From: Heterotrichella gracilis
Lineage: Eukaryota > Sar > Xanthophyceae > Tribonematales > Xanthonemataceae
Direction of reading: 5' to 3'
DNA: 64,000 nucleotides
Assembly: GCA_032358255.1 (NCBI GenBank)
Contig: JAULBX010013318.1
Coordinates: 62,001-126,000 of the forward strand
Shown here: piece after piece, positions 48,701 to 60,861 of the stretch
Layout: every line of letters begins with the position of its first letter
How positions within the stretch are numbered: position 1 is the first letter of the stretch
Made by a program: the position numbers and the translations under genes
Notes under the pieces: model-generated
Databases searched by the model: none
The model's input: the letters and a program-made list of their open reading frames with translations, nothing else
What the model was told of the DNA's origin: nothing

Positions 48701-51700
48701 CCACCTGCGCCCCCCAGCGCCCCTCCACAATTAAAATCATCACACAGGCGATCCTCATTGACTGCACCGCTGGCCCCAATGGCCCCCCACATGGGTCGCA
48801 TGCGCGGCTGGTGGTCGAGTGTGATACCCTAGAGGTGGTTTCCTCCGAGGTCCAGGAGAGCGACGTGCGGTCCATGCTGGCGGGGATGGGTGGGTGGGGG
48901 GTGGTGCAGGTGCAGGCAACGGTGCTGGGGCTGAATGTGGCGGCGCATGGGGCAGGTGAGGGGGCGGATGGAAGAGTTTGGGAAATGAGCAGCGTTTGTG
49001 ACCACTGCTGGGTTATGTTCATGTGTCTGGGCTATGTTCATTTGTGTGCTGGGGCGTGTACATGCAGATGCTAGTGGTGAACGATATAGTGGGGCCCATG
49101 GTGGTGATGGCATCGAGGCCATGTGGGTTGATATGCAGAGGCGATCGGGTTGGTGCAATAGGGTTTAATGAGGTACACATGCACCTCTTATCAGCTTTCC
49201 CCTGACTTCCCCTCTCCCCACCCCCAACCTTAGGTCTCCCCCCCTCCGGCCACCTGGCCCTCTCCCCCTGCGAGCTCAGCCTCACCCACACCACACGACC
49301 CGCATCAACACACACGCTCACGCTGGAGTCACCCTCATTGTTTCTGTCGCTCACCCCCCGTGCGGCTGCGGCGGCTGCGGGGGCGGCTGGGGCGCTGGCT
49401 GCTGCCTGGCAGGAGGGGTGTGATAGGATCAGCCGTGGGAGGGAAGGGGAGGGAGGCAGCTGGGACCAAGGTAGGTCTTTGCCAAACATTGTTGCCGCAA
49501 GGGCTGGCTACTGTTTTCCTTTGAGTTTCAATGATTGCGGTTTGCAGCTGCATCATCACCTGTTATGGCTTGAACGTCATTGTTCAGCGTTCTTAAATGT
49601 GCTTGTTGATAACCCTGGAGCAGGAATTTGCATGATGTGTTCCTGGCATAGCCATTGTAAGTCATGCTGCTAGGAAACGATGACTTCATGAGGGTTTTTA
49701 AGTTCAATATTCTCATCCCACCAGCCACACACCCACACCACGCATCTTGCCTCTCGCAGGCTCCCCCTCCACCCGCCGCCACCCCCACCCCGACGACCTG
49801 CGCTGCGGCTTCTTCACCCCCTCACCCCACCCCCACGCGCGCCCCCCACCCCTCCACCTCTCGGCGGGCGAGCGGCCCCCCTCCTTCGTACCCTGGTCAA
49901 CGGGGTCGGCATGGGTGGCCTGGCGATATGCACACCCTAGGGTTGTGGCGGTAGTCCAGCTGGTGGGGTGTGGCGGTGATGTGGCGGGGCTGGCATTTGA
50001 GTTGAGCTATTGGGAGGCTGCTGTGGGTGACTACCTGGAGGTGCCTGTGCGGTGCAGGGTGGGGGAGCTGGGGGGCGTGGTGCTGGAGGCGGAGGTGAGG
50101 GGGGTGAATAGGGAAAGAGGCGGGGCGGGGTATGGATGTGGATGGCCCATGTGCACATTCGTACACTCCTTATCAGGCGCGGATGTGTATGGACATGGCT
50201 ATGCATGCGCCTGGGATCTGCAATGCACACATGTTATGACCCTGGCATTATTGACCAATACATGCATGGTTGGTGCACACCCCTATCTCCGTTCTCCTTA
50301 GCAAGTGTGGGCAACAAAGCATAAGTGACAAACTCAGGGACATTAGGCTAAGCTGGTTGGGACATTTAGGACGTTTATCAGACGAACGGCTTCCTAAATG
50401 TATGGTGTTTGGTAGGGTAGAGGGGGCAAAGGGGGTAGGTAAGCCTAGGGCCACGTGGGCTGACCTACTCCAGCAGGACCTCAAGTCGCGTGGGATCAAT
50501 AGATGGTTTAAACAGTGCCAGGAAAGAGCTGCGTGGCGCTGCATGTGCAAGACTGACTGCTAATCTGGCTATTTTGCTGGAATGCATGTAACTAACTAAC
50601 TAACATGCATGGTACCTGCGGCATCCCTGGCCATACATTGTTGGTCATGATGGTATCTCGACAGGAGGACTTTAATATGTCACAGTGATATATTAAAGTC
50701 CTCCTGATCTCGATGCAGCCTTGGCATTGGCCCTGTGCTCATTTGACAAATTTCCCAACTGGGCACAATAAGGACCACTGGCTACCTTCCCAGCCCCCCT
50801 CCCCTCCCCCGCAGGACGCCCCTCTTGCCGCCTGCGAGTGGCAGTTGTGTTGGAACAGCACCGCGGCATCAGGCGCAACCTACTCTGCACACGACCTGCT
50901 GCCAGCGCTTCACATCAACCCCCCCGCACACCCCGCCAGCCCGCCGCCGCTGTCCGCTGGTGCCACCGCCATTGGGCTGGATGTGCAGCGCCTGCAGGTG
51001 GGTGGTAGGGGTGGGTGGATGGGCTATTTAGGGGTTTAAGTTTAGGGTTTAGGTCATTGTGCTGGACTATAGCAACATGTCAAGGCTTGCTTTGCAATCA
51101 GCCTTGTTGCACCGCACCTCTCGTGACACAATGTTATGACGGGGAGGTTGAAGCAAGCATACCGTATTATACCAGTCCGGGTGATTCCATGCAAATGCCC
51201 CCTCTTGTTGCAGGCTACGTTGATGGTGGAGGTGGCGCAAAGATCCCATCCTGTGCACGCACCCGGCAATGGAGCTGCACCAGCGGAGGCTGGGACAGGA
51301 TATCAACAAACGGGGACTGGTGGGGGCCAATCCCAGGCATCAGGGAGTGGGGATGCAGGGTGGGCTGTGCAGGATCTGGGTGTGGTGTACATGAGCAATG
51401 TCAAGGTGGGTGCAACATGGTGTTGCATGCATGCTAGGCGCATTTCTAGATGCAAGCCTTCACGGCTTTCCTTGCCCACACCGCACACTCATCCCAGGAG
51501 ATATGGTGCATAAGGCGGGACTCCTTATGTCGATGTAGTCTTATACCAGGGCAATATTTGGTGAAATTTGGGAATAATTATTAGATTAGTTTCTTTCTTG
51601 CATATCTAAGGGTATGCAACTGTCACATAATGTAATGATGTAAATAATAAACAACAACAAAAATAGGTGAACAAACTGTATAATGTCACGGACGCTTAGG

Positions 51701-54700
51701 CGTGGCTACTCCCCATTGCTCAGCCCCCATCCCTCCACCACACCCCGCAGGCCTGGCACCAGTCCTGGCCCTCCTGCTCCTCCACCGCCCTCTCTGCCAC
51801 CCTGGCCCTCCACTACAGCGACACATCAGCACTCACCGAGGAGATCCTACTGGAGCCAACCCCCTTGGAGGCATCCTTCCAAACCTGCGCCTCCACCTTC
51901 ACCCCCCCACCCCCCACCCCACCACTCCTCCCCCCTCCCTCGCCATTGGACGAGCTGGCTGCCAGTGATTGGGCGCTCACCCCCCTCCACCAGCCAACCT
52001 CCCCAGGGCATTTCATCACCCTACGCTGCATGGGGGAACCCACGCTGTTCCGCCTCAGCCACATGGCGCTCTCCCAGCTGCATAAAACGCTCACCTTGGG
52101 CCAGGCGGCAGTGGATGCCATGCTCAACCAGGCTCCCCTGCCCTCTCCACCCCTCCTCGAGTCTGATTCCCCCCCTTTGCACCCCCCACCCCACCGGTTG
52201 CCCACCCCATTGGATGCCCTGGTGGTGCATAACCGGTGCCCTATTACCCTAGGATTGGGCCAGGCGGGGGTGGCAGAACCCTTGGCCGTGGTTTTGCCTG
52301 GGTGCAGGGTGGGTGCCACATGGGACGCCCACCCGCTGCTGCGCCCAGGCAGTGAGAGGCAGCTGCGGCTGTGCTGCATGGGGGCGGGGGGGGTTGCGGG
52401 GCAGTGGACGGACCCCTTTGAGGTGCGCGTGTGGGGGTGGCATGCGATGCATGTGGGTTGCTGGAATGCTCACAGCCCGGTAATGGACTAGAATGAGCTT
52501 TAGGTCACGAATCCACCGCTTGGCGACATTGGCATTGACGTGTCGCTGGTAACTGCATACGTATTCATTGCTGAACTTACAAACTATTTGGGGTGCACTG
52601 CACACACGTGTATAGTGCTTGTGACAGGGTCTTGCGTCTGCGCCCAATGCACACCTCACATGACTACCCATTGCCAAATTCATTAACTTAATACCAACTA
52701 AAACTACCAAACTAATACCAATCTAATCATATTTCTTATCCCCCGCTTCCCCTGTGTCAGGCTACCAGCGAGGGTGCCTTTAGGCGCACCCTGCCCCTGC
52801 CAGGGGGCCGTGAGGCGGCTGTGGCCGTGGCTGTGGCTGCGGATGGTGGTGGGTGGGTGGTGCGGGTGGTCCCTGGGGTGATGGTTGTCAACCGCACGCG
52901 CGCACCGCTGGGGGTGTGCTACACAGGTGGGTGGTGCAGGTTGAGGGAAGGGGGCTGCCAAAGGTGCATTGGTCTTGTCACAACCGTGGTTCATGACTGC
53001 GTACCAGAATCTGGTGTGTATGCCACAGGATGTACTTTCCCTGCTAGTCAACACAATAGGCATATCTGGCCCTGCAAAAAACCCTACCAAAAACCCTACT
53101 AAAAACCCTGGCTGACTTCCTGCACCCGCGATTCACAGGTCCCAGCGCCGATGAGGGCCCCAGCCCCAGCCAACCCCCTTCACCCCTCCCCTCACCCCCA
53201 CCCTCCTCCACCCCTCCATCCCTGCACTCCAACCACTTCACCACCATCGATCTCTCCACGCCTGCAAAGGCCGAAACCCGACAACCACCCCCCACCACCC
53301 CCCACACCGGCGCCTCCCCACCCCCCCACCCCTCCACCACCACCAGCCAGCTGGAGGTGCTCAATCCGGAGGGGGGTGCAGGGGGGAGCACCAGCATGGA
53401 GGTGTTTGTGGTGAGGGACAAGGGGGGGAGGGGAGGGGGAGGTGTGCGCGGCAGCCTGCGTGTGTGGCTGCAGCCTGGGGATGGCTGGTCACTGCCCATC
53501 CAACTGGCAGATCCGACACCCTCGGTGAGTAACCCTAGTAGGGTTTTGGCAGCCGAGTGCCCATTGCAAATTACATGTAGAGTTTGGTGAACTGAGTAAT
53601 ATGAAGACAGAGCGAGAGCTGCATTAAAAATGAAAATAAGAATTAGCACTTGAATGCCTGGCTGCACGGACCTGCACCCACAGCGTGGGATGGGTTTTGC
53701 TACCCATTGTGTGCAGTCACCATCTTGCAGAGCTTCCTATGCTCCCTCCTGACCCCCCCAAACCCCCACTCCCCACTTGCAGGTGGCCCTGGTGCGGGCA
53801 GGGGGCACCGGCGCCGGCCTCCCCCCCTCTCCCCCGCCCTCCACCCCCCCCTGCACCGCCGCCACCTACTGCCAGGTGGCGGCCCCCCACCCCTCCACTG
53901 CCCAGGTGGTGGTGGTGCTGTGGCCAAGCTATTGGCTGGTCAACAGGCTGCCGGTGGGGGTGCGGGTGCGGGTGGAGGGGGGGCCGGAGGGGGAGGTGGA
54001 GGAGTTTGACGTGGGGAGCGGAGGGGAGGTGGCGATGCATGGTGGTTTGGCTGGTGGGGAGTGCGTGATGATGCGGCTGGGGGAGGGCAAGGGGGAGAGG
54101 TGCGACTGGGCAGACCTTGCCAAAGGAAATAGTGTGTGGCACACTGTGTGCCATGCACCGATGCCCTGGCACATGCATTTGCATGGGCCCACGGGCTGAT
54201 CTTGTGTAGATATTGATGTTGATGAACATCTGTCCATCTGGATGTGGAGGTTGCGCATATGACATTGCTGGCACTCCTTGTCATCATAATTACACTATTC
54301 ATTACACTTTAAATCGCTTCTTGCAAATGCCTTATGCTGCCTGCCGCGCTGGCGTGATTACCTATTTTGACCCCAAATAGCCTGCCCTAACACCACCTCC
54401 TTCACCCCCACCCCAGCTGGTCCACCCCCCTCCTCGCCACCCCGCCACCCACCACGGGCACCCGCCCCTCCCCCACCACCCGCGCCACCCTCCCGCCCCC
54501 GGGCAGCACCCGCACCCTCCTCCTCCCCCGTGGCGCCACGTCAGCGCCCCTCCACTGCCTGGTGGCAGCTGAGTCCCATGGCCCTGGCCTGGCCACCACC
54601 CGCCTCACACTGCTGTGCCCTGTGGTGGCGGTCAACTGCACACCCTACCCGCTAGTGATGCAGGTAAGGAGTCAGCGGCTGGGGGGCTAGCATGTGTTTT

Positions 54701-57700
54701 GCAAGGTGATACATGGGAAATGGATGGATAAGAAAGTAAATGAATGTAAAACAATGTAAAACAAATAGTGGGTCACATGATCACAGGGGGGCGTTCAAAA
54801 AGGAGCATTGGTTGTGCCGACCCATTTACTATCACATACAACCCATTAGGGAGTAAGAACCTCTCTCCTGTAACATGCACCCCACCCACTCCTGCCCCTC
54901 CCCTCAACCCCTCCACAGATGCCCGGTGGCCTCGACTCCTCCTTACCCCCCTTCTCCTCCACCCCCCTGGATTGGCAACCCCTGCGGGCCAGACCCAAGC
55001 GACTGGCACTGCTCATACCCCCAGGCAGCTACTCCCCCCTACCCCTCAAATGCAAACCATTCCCCTTGGAAACCGCCTCGGAAGGCGCCCTGGAGTTCCG
55101 CCCCTTGCCCCCCGTGGCTGTGGGTGGTGCCAGCCCCCCACCCACCCCCCGCGTACCGCCCACCTGCCACATGGCAGTCACCACCCACCTGGCCAACCAC
55201 GCCATGACAAGTGGCAAGGGGGTGCCAGCAGGCAGCGTGGAAACCGCCTACATCAGCATCATGCCCCTGCTGTTCTTCTCAAACATGACGCGCCACCCCC
55301 TGCGGGTGGTGGTGGCGGGTGGCGCTGGTGCGGGTCTGGACGTGGGTGTGGATGCGATGTGCACCCGGCCGGTGTGGGATGGGATGGAGGATGCACAACC
55401 AGCACTTGACAAGGCAGGATTTGCCAGCGCTGTGGATGGGGAGGGCAGTGTGGGAGCCAATGATGTGGCTGCGATTGCACCGGCAGCCAATGGGGAGGTC
55501 CCAGCGGTTGGGGTGGAATCAATGCCAGAGGAGGTTGTGGTGCGCTTCACTGCTCCGGCACTGGCGGGTGGTGGGCAGGCGCTGGCAGGGTGGCAACAGG
55601 TGGGTTCTAGGAGCGGTGGTGGGAGGTATAGACAGGTTGCCCAACTGAGAGCTCACTATTGTAGCAATTAATGATGGTTGTTTGATGTACCACCGCTTGG
55701 TGCTGGGGACAGGGCCTGGCCTAAACCCTCCTCCAGGGTCTTATAGGAACCTGGAGCCCTACTGATGGCTGTGGCTAAACTACATGCAAAGGCCACGCAC
55801 CCATGCACTTCCACATTGCCCATACCGTAGTCCTCCCCTAGGGTTTTGCTTACCCCAACATCACCCTGTCTTCCACAGGCGCTGCAGCCCTGTGGTCCCA
55901 CCCGGTATCCCCCCGCCACCCCCTCCTCCCCACCCCTCCTCTACCGCATCTACCACACCCCCTGCCGCACCCACCTGGTGGTGTACCCCGACACCCACCC
56001 CCCACTGCTCCTGCGCAACCACAGCGGGGAGGGGCTGGTGGTGATGCTGGTGTGGGCCAAGGGGAGGGAGGGGGGGGGGTTTGAGTACGGTGAGGAAGGG
56101 GAGGAGGTGGGGATTGCTGCTGGAGGGGAGGCGTACCAGGATATGGTGCAGGGGACGGGGCCAGGTGAGTGGGTTGGAGGAGAGGAATTCTGGGGAAGGT
56201 GTGAGAGTCCTGTGTGCACACGACATCAGGGGCGCGTTGCATGTTGCTCACTGCAGAGCACACCTGGGCTGGCAAATTTCATGGTGGAGATGTGCACATG
56301 ATGCATTTGCATATGCCTGGGAATTGTCAGGACTGCTAAGATGTTGTTTGAGCATGGGGTATGTGACCCCCATGCCGGGGAGTGTGCACACGTGGACATT
56401 GGCCCAGCCAATGATGGCAATGTGAGATCATGGTGGTACTCCTTGCTGACACGGCCATGCCCACACCCTTGCCTAGGGTTCACGGATGATGAGGAGGCGT
56501 TCCTGGATGAGATGGGTGGGGGGCAAGGGGAGGATAGGCAGCCGCCCATGATGCGTGTGCGGCTGGAAGGGGAGGAAAAGTGGTGGTCCCAGCCATGCAT
56601 CATCACCCCTGGGCTGCACAAGGCCCTCCCATTTCAGGTAACCATGGCATGCCTCCATCCTTGCACAAACAAGTCACTTCATGCACAGTGGCGTAGCCAA
56701 TCATACACAACCCCTTTGCACGCCATGGGGCAGTAGTGCATACCAGTATACCCTGTAGTGGCAATGGAACCCAATGTAGCACTTCGTGCCGGCACCTCAC
56801 TCCCCTCCCCTCCCCCTAGATCCACATCACCCACCTGGGCCCCACCACCTACGCCGACATCCACACCCAGCCCCCCCCGCCTCCCCCACCACCCACCGCA
56901 CCCCCGTCCCCCCCCTTGCACGCCTCCCTCTTCTTCTCCGCCCTCCACCTCACCCTGTGGGACGATGAGCGGAGGCGCCTGTGGGGGCCCACCCGACCAG
57001 CAGACATGCGTGCGGGTCCCATGGCGGTGGGGCGGGGACGGGAGGTGGGGGCGCTGGTGCTGGATGGGCTCCAGGTGGCGGCCAGCAGCACCTGCCAGGT
57101 GGCGCCGCAGCAGGTAGGGAGGGGTGGGAGTGGGGCTCTGGTTGTGCTGAATAAGTGTGCGTCCCAGTTGTGCCCCCTATGCCCTATGTCGGCAGCAGTT
57201 TAAACATCCCTTGCAAATAACAACACCTCAGAGGGCCTGCCCACACGCGCCTTGAATTGCCAGAGGTAAAATGTACAACTTTTTACATTTTTGTAATATA
57301 TCCACCCGTCGGTCCCTTGCAGGCCCTTCCCGATCACCTGCTCACCTCCACGCGCATCCAGCTGGCGGCCTCAGGCCTGCAGCTGGATTCGTTCCTTGAA
57401 GGTTCTGCCTACCCTGTGGTGCTCACGTGCCTGCGGAGGCGCAGGGGGGGCGGGGAGGGAGGGGAGGAAGGGCTGGTGGCGGAGGTGCAGGTGCGGCAAG
57501 AGGGCTGGGGCGTAGTGGCGGGGGTGGATGGGGTGCTGTCTCTTGACACTGTGTGGTCAGTAAACACCGGCACCGATTTCAAGCACATGGGCATGTGATC
57601 CAATCGTATAGTGGCACAGTTTGTATAGACCCATCCAATCATGTAGTGGCGGGGTTTGTACATAGAACCACACGTTGTTAGATTCTACAATATGTGGGCA

Positions 57701-60700
57701 GTCATCTTTGCCGCGTGGATGCTGCCCTCCCCACACCTCCCTCCACCCCCCTGCTTGTGCCCCAGGTCACCCACCTCCACCCCCACCCCCCCACCACCCC
57801 CACCAGCACCATGTGGCTGGACAGCGCCCACCTGCGCCTCCCACCACTGGCACTGGCGGTGGACGATGCGCTGCTTGCGTTCCTGGAGCGGCTGCGGCAC
57901 CACCACACGCCGCCACCTGGCACCGCTGACCAGGAGGCGCCACCTGGCAGTGCCACCATGGTGCCAGGTGTCGACCCGGCAGTGCCTGATGGCTGGTTGG
58001 GGTGTAGGCAAGGTGGGAGTGTGGGTGAGGGTGTGTTATGTTGTATGCTTCAAGGTGCATATTCCACAAAGGGTGAGCAATGCAGGAACCAAATCAGGCA
58101 TGAGGCGGTTTCGGCACCTCAGTTGTGGTCGCACTGTGCCATCCATGATTCATAGGCTTGCGCCCATGCAGCGGCAAGACCCTGAGTGCCTGACATTACC
58201 AAAATTCTGCCACCATTAGCTTGAATTCTACGCACCCTTGAGCCGGCAAGGCATTTCATCTACAACACCTTGCTTTACCCCACCCCCACCCACCCCTGCA
58301 GCCCCTCCCGCCCTGGTGGCCACCACCCTCTCTGCCCTCCACACCACCCTCTCCTCCCAAGCCCACACAGCCACCGCCCCCCGCATGCACATCACTGCCG
58401 CCACCATCGCCCGCACCACCGCCCTCTTAGACGTGCACGTGTCCGACGGAGCTGGTTCCCTCCCCGTTACCCTGGACACCCACCACGCCCCCCTCACCCT
58501 GCCGGGGGTGGCGCTTGGCCCCTGCTGCCACCGGCCCTGGGTGGTTGCCCGGGGCCTGACTGCGCTGTATGTGGCCGAGGCGCTGCTGAACGCGCCCCAG
58601 ATGCTAGGGTCGCTGGAGCTGCTGTTCAACCCTACAGGTGGGGGATTGCGCCGGAAAAATAGAGAGATTACAAACAATATATGTACTACATTTTTGGGCA
58701 GATACATGTTTTGTTCAAGTTTTTTTTTCGTGAAGTAACAATTATGCAGTCCATTGACAAGTATTTTCAATAATGAAGAGGATTTCACTGAGAAAAGGGC
58801 ATGACGTGCTGTCCATTATATACCCTGCCTATCATTTAGTCACATATGCATACCTACCTGTCGAGTCATTTTCCGACCACCATATACTGACCAAATCCAC
58901 CACCCCGCAGGCCTGGTCCAGTCGGTGCGCGACGGCGTGCACGACCTGCTCTCCCTCCCCTACACCGCCCTGGAGCAGCGCTCCCCCTCGCAGTTCATAG
59001 CGGGTCTGGGCCTGGGCTCGGCATCGCTGCTGCGCCACCTGTCGGGCTGGACCCTCACCAGCATCTCGGGATTCAGCGCAGCTTTTTCACGGGTGCTGGA
59101 TAGGAACCTCACTGCGCATGGAGCAAGGAGGGTGTCGGCGGCTGGGGCGGGAGGGGGGCTGGCCAGAGGTGGGGTACACATCAACCCTCAAACCCTTAAT
59201 CCCAAACAAAAGCCCTTCATGGGGCCAGGAGGGTGTTGGGGACGGGGACGGAGGGTGGGCTGGCCAGGGTCCTGCTGCCTTTGTCTGTCTTGTTTGTGGC
59301 CTTTACCGGGGTTTTGCCAGGGACCTGTATCAGATATCATCAGGGTGTTAGTACGTTTACTTAGTCCCCGTTCCTTGATTTTCACACTACTTTGTCAGGT
59401 GGCTTACAACCCTCAAACCCTTAAACCTTCAAGCAAACATCCTTCATGGTTCCACACCCACCACTCCGCAATACCCAACATCCCATCACCCTCTAACGCA
59501 TCCCGCGCCCATATGGCACACACCTTTCAAGCCCCACACCCACCCACCCGCAGGCCTCTACAGCCTGTACGGCGGCGTGGCGGAGGGCGTGTCCGGCCTG
59601 GTGCGCTCCCCGCTCCAGGCATACAGCGAGGGGTCGGGCGTGCTTGCGGGCGTGGGGCGGGGCCTGCTGGGAGCCGTGGGCCTGCCTCTGTCTGGCGCCC
59701 TCGACCTCGTGGGTGCGCTAAGCGCTGGTGTGGCCAGCAGCGTGGGGGTGCTTGAGCTGCCGGTGCTGAGGCGGGCGGGCAGGCTGACAGGTGGGGGGTG
59801 GAGAGTGGGGTTAGGGGTGGGGCGGAGGGGGCTGTGGAGGTGCAGCTATGCCATGTGGCCGCAGATGCATGCAATGTGGGCGATTTCTGTATGTCCACTG
59901 CGCCACGGCCCATGTGGCATGCCCTGCATCTCAGGCCATGTGTATTCCACCCCACATGCACCCGCAAGGTCCCTCCCCTGTGACCGTTGTGTGTCGCACA
60001 TGCATGGCCATTGCGGTGTGAGCATGGCCACTGCACCTCCACCCATGCACACCTCGCCTCACATGCACCCACACACCCACACACGCACGCACATCCCTCC
60101 ACCGCCGCAGGCGAGCGCGACGTGTGCTCAGGCCCCGCCCGCATGCTCCGCCATGCCGCCGCACTGGGCTGCGGGAGCTACCTCACTCACGCGCCTGCCG
60201 CCTCGGCCACGGTGCTGCGGGGGCTGAGCGGGCCGCGGGCGGGCGACATGACGCACTCCTTTGCGCTGCGGCACCCGGTGGTGATGGTGGCTGAAGGGGA
60301 GGTGGTGGTGCTGGAGGAGGGGGGGCAGGCGGTGGTGGTGGTGCTGCCGCTGGAAGGTGCGAGGGAACAGGGTGTGGGTCTGGCTGGGAGTGTGCACAAA
60401 CCACTCCTGAAGAAGCAAGTACGGCATAAACAAACCGTTAGCAATTATTTAGAAACAACAATGAAAGTAAATTATAACATAAGAAAAAAATGTGAAACTG
60501 TTAAATATGTAAACTGGTTCTTGCTTGAAACCAAATAATTGTAACCAATTTAGTTTTACCTAACGACCTTGACCCATCCCACCCACCCACCGACACCCCA
60601 CACCCCCCTGCAGGCCTGTTCTACCAGGAAGACTTCCACGAGCGAACCCTGGTGCTGGCCTCGCCATCAGCAGCCGTCACGCGCGGGCCGCACCCTCCGG

Positions 60701-60861
60701 GCACCACCGCGCTGCACATACGGCTGGCGCTGCCCACATGGCTGTTCTGGCTGCCGCTGGTCAGGCGCCACTGCGCACGGGCGGCTGCGGTGGGTGGCGG
60801 GGTGCCGGCGCTGCCGCCGCCACCACCACCACTGCCACCATCGGCGCCTGGCGAGCAGTAG
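42758..60861 (+). CDS. VPS13B: VPS13B/COH1-type bridge-like lipid transfer protein
   Basis: Thirty exons join in phase to 3274 residues: 42758-43003, 43092-43185, 43378-43559, 43921-44215, 44616-44666, 45027-45221, 45475-47041, 47254-47881, 48184-48293, 48465-48955, 49234-49470, 49760-50094, 50815-50997, 51214-51405, 51751-52422, 52761-52926, 53139-53524, 53783-54099, 54417-54663, 54919-55599, 55879-56164, 56477-56637, 56820-57113, 57323-57559, 57766-58012, 58302-58637, 58911-59168, 59554-59790, 60111-60356 and 60614-60861. VPS13 proteins are channel-like rods moving bulk lipid at membrane contacts. The chorein start (LELNLDPI, ELKIILPWG, SQPIQVILDTVEVVV) and exon 3-4 segments follow VPS13B rather than VPS13A/C. 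Exons 12-20 hold the adaptor-binding beta repeats (DDLRCGFF, AWRYAHPRVV, VLWPSYWLVNRLP). Exons 27-28 carry the Gly-rich amphipathic ATG2/VPS13 C-terminal helices. ATG at 42758 is the start; the preceding in-frame GTG is ignored. Confidence 0.9.
44816..44870. repeat. 22-bp near-perfect inverted repeat in VPS13B intron 5
   Basis: The left arm at 44816-44838 (GAAAATCCACACATCATGCA and three more bases) pairs with the right arm at 44849-44870 (GGTTGCATCATGTGTGGATT and two more bases). There is one mismatch, one indel and a 10-base loop. No clear target duplication. It is probably an old foldback MITE. Confidence 0.6.
50260..50613 (+). mobile_element. 5'-truncated LINE: C-terminal reverse-transcriptase tail in VPS13B intron 12
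   Basis: An open frame ending at 50563 encodes the region C-terminal to the reverse transcriptase of a non-LTR retrotransposon: ISDKLRDIRLSWLGHLGRLS, then PKCMVFGRVEGAKGVGKPRA, TWADLLQQDLKSRGINRWFK and ERAAWR before TAA. The RLxWLGHxxR, G-x-G-K/R-P-R-x-T-W and RAAWR elements are standard for this LINE tail. A (TAAC)n microsatellite tail follows at 50587-50604. The 11-mer ACATGCATGGT at 50260-50270 recurs at 50603-50613 and fits a target duplication around a truncated insert. The caution is that CATGCATG is a common word in this DNA. The rest of the element is missing, so this copy is dead. Confidence 0.75.
50655..50713. mobile_element. 45-bp perfect palindromic MITE with 7-bp target duplication
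   Basis: CAGGAGGACTTTAATAT (50662-50678) and its exact reverse complement ATATTAAAGTCCTCCTG (50690-50706) flank an 11-base loop. The unit is bracketed by the direct repeat ATCTCGA at 50655-50661 and 50707-50713. The structure is that of a minimal foldback DNA-transposon derivative. The CAGG ends resemble hAT termini, but the duplication is 7 rather than 8 bases, so the superfamily is uncertain. It lies in VPS13B intron 12, beside the LINE fragment. Confidence 0.75.
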
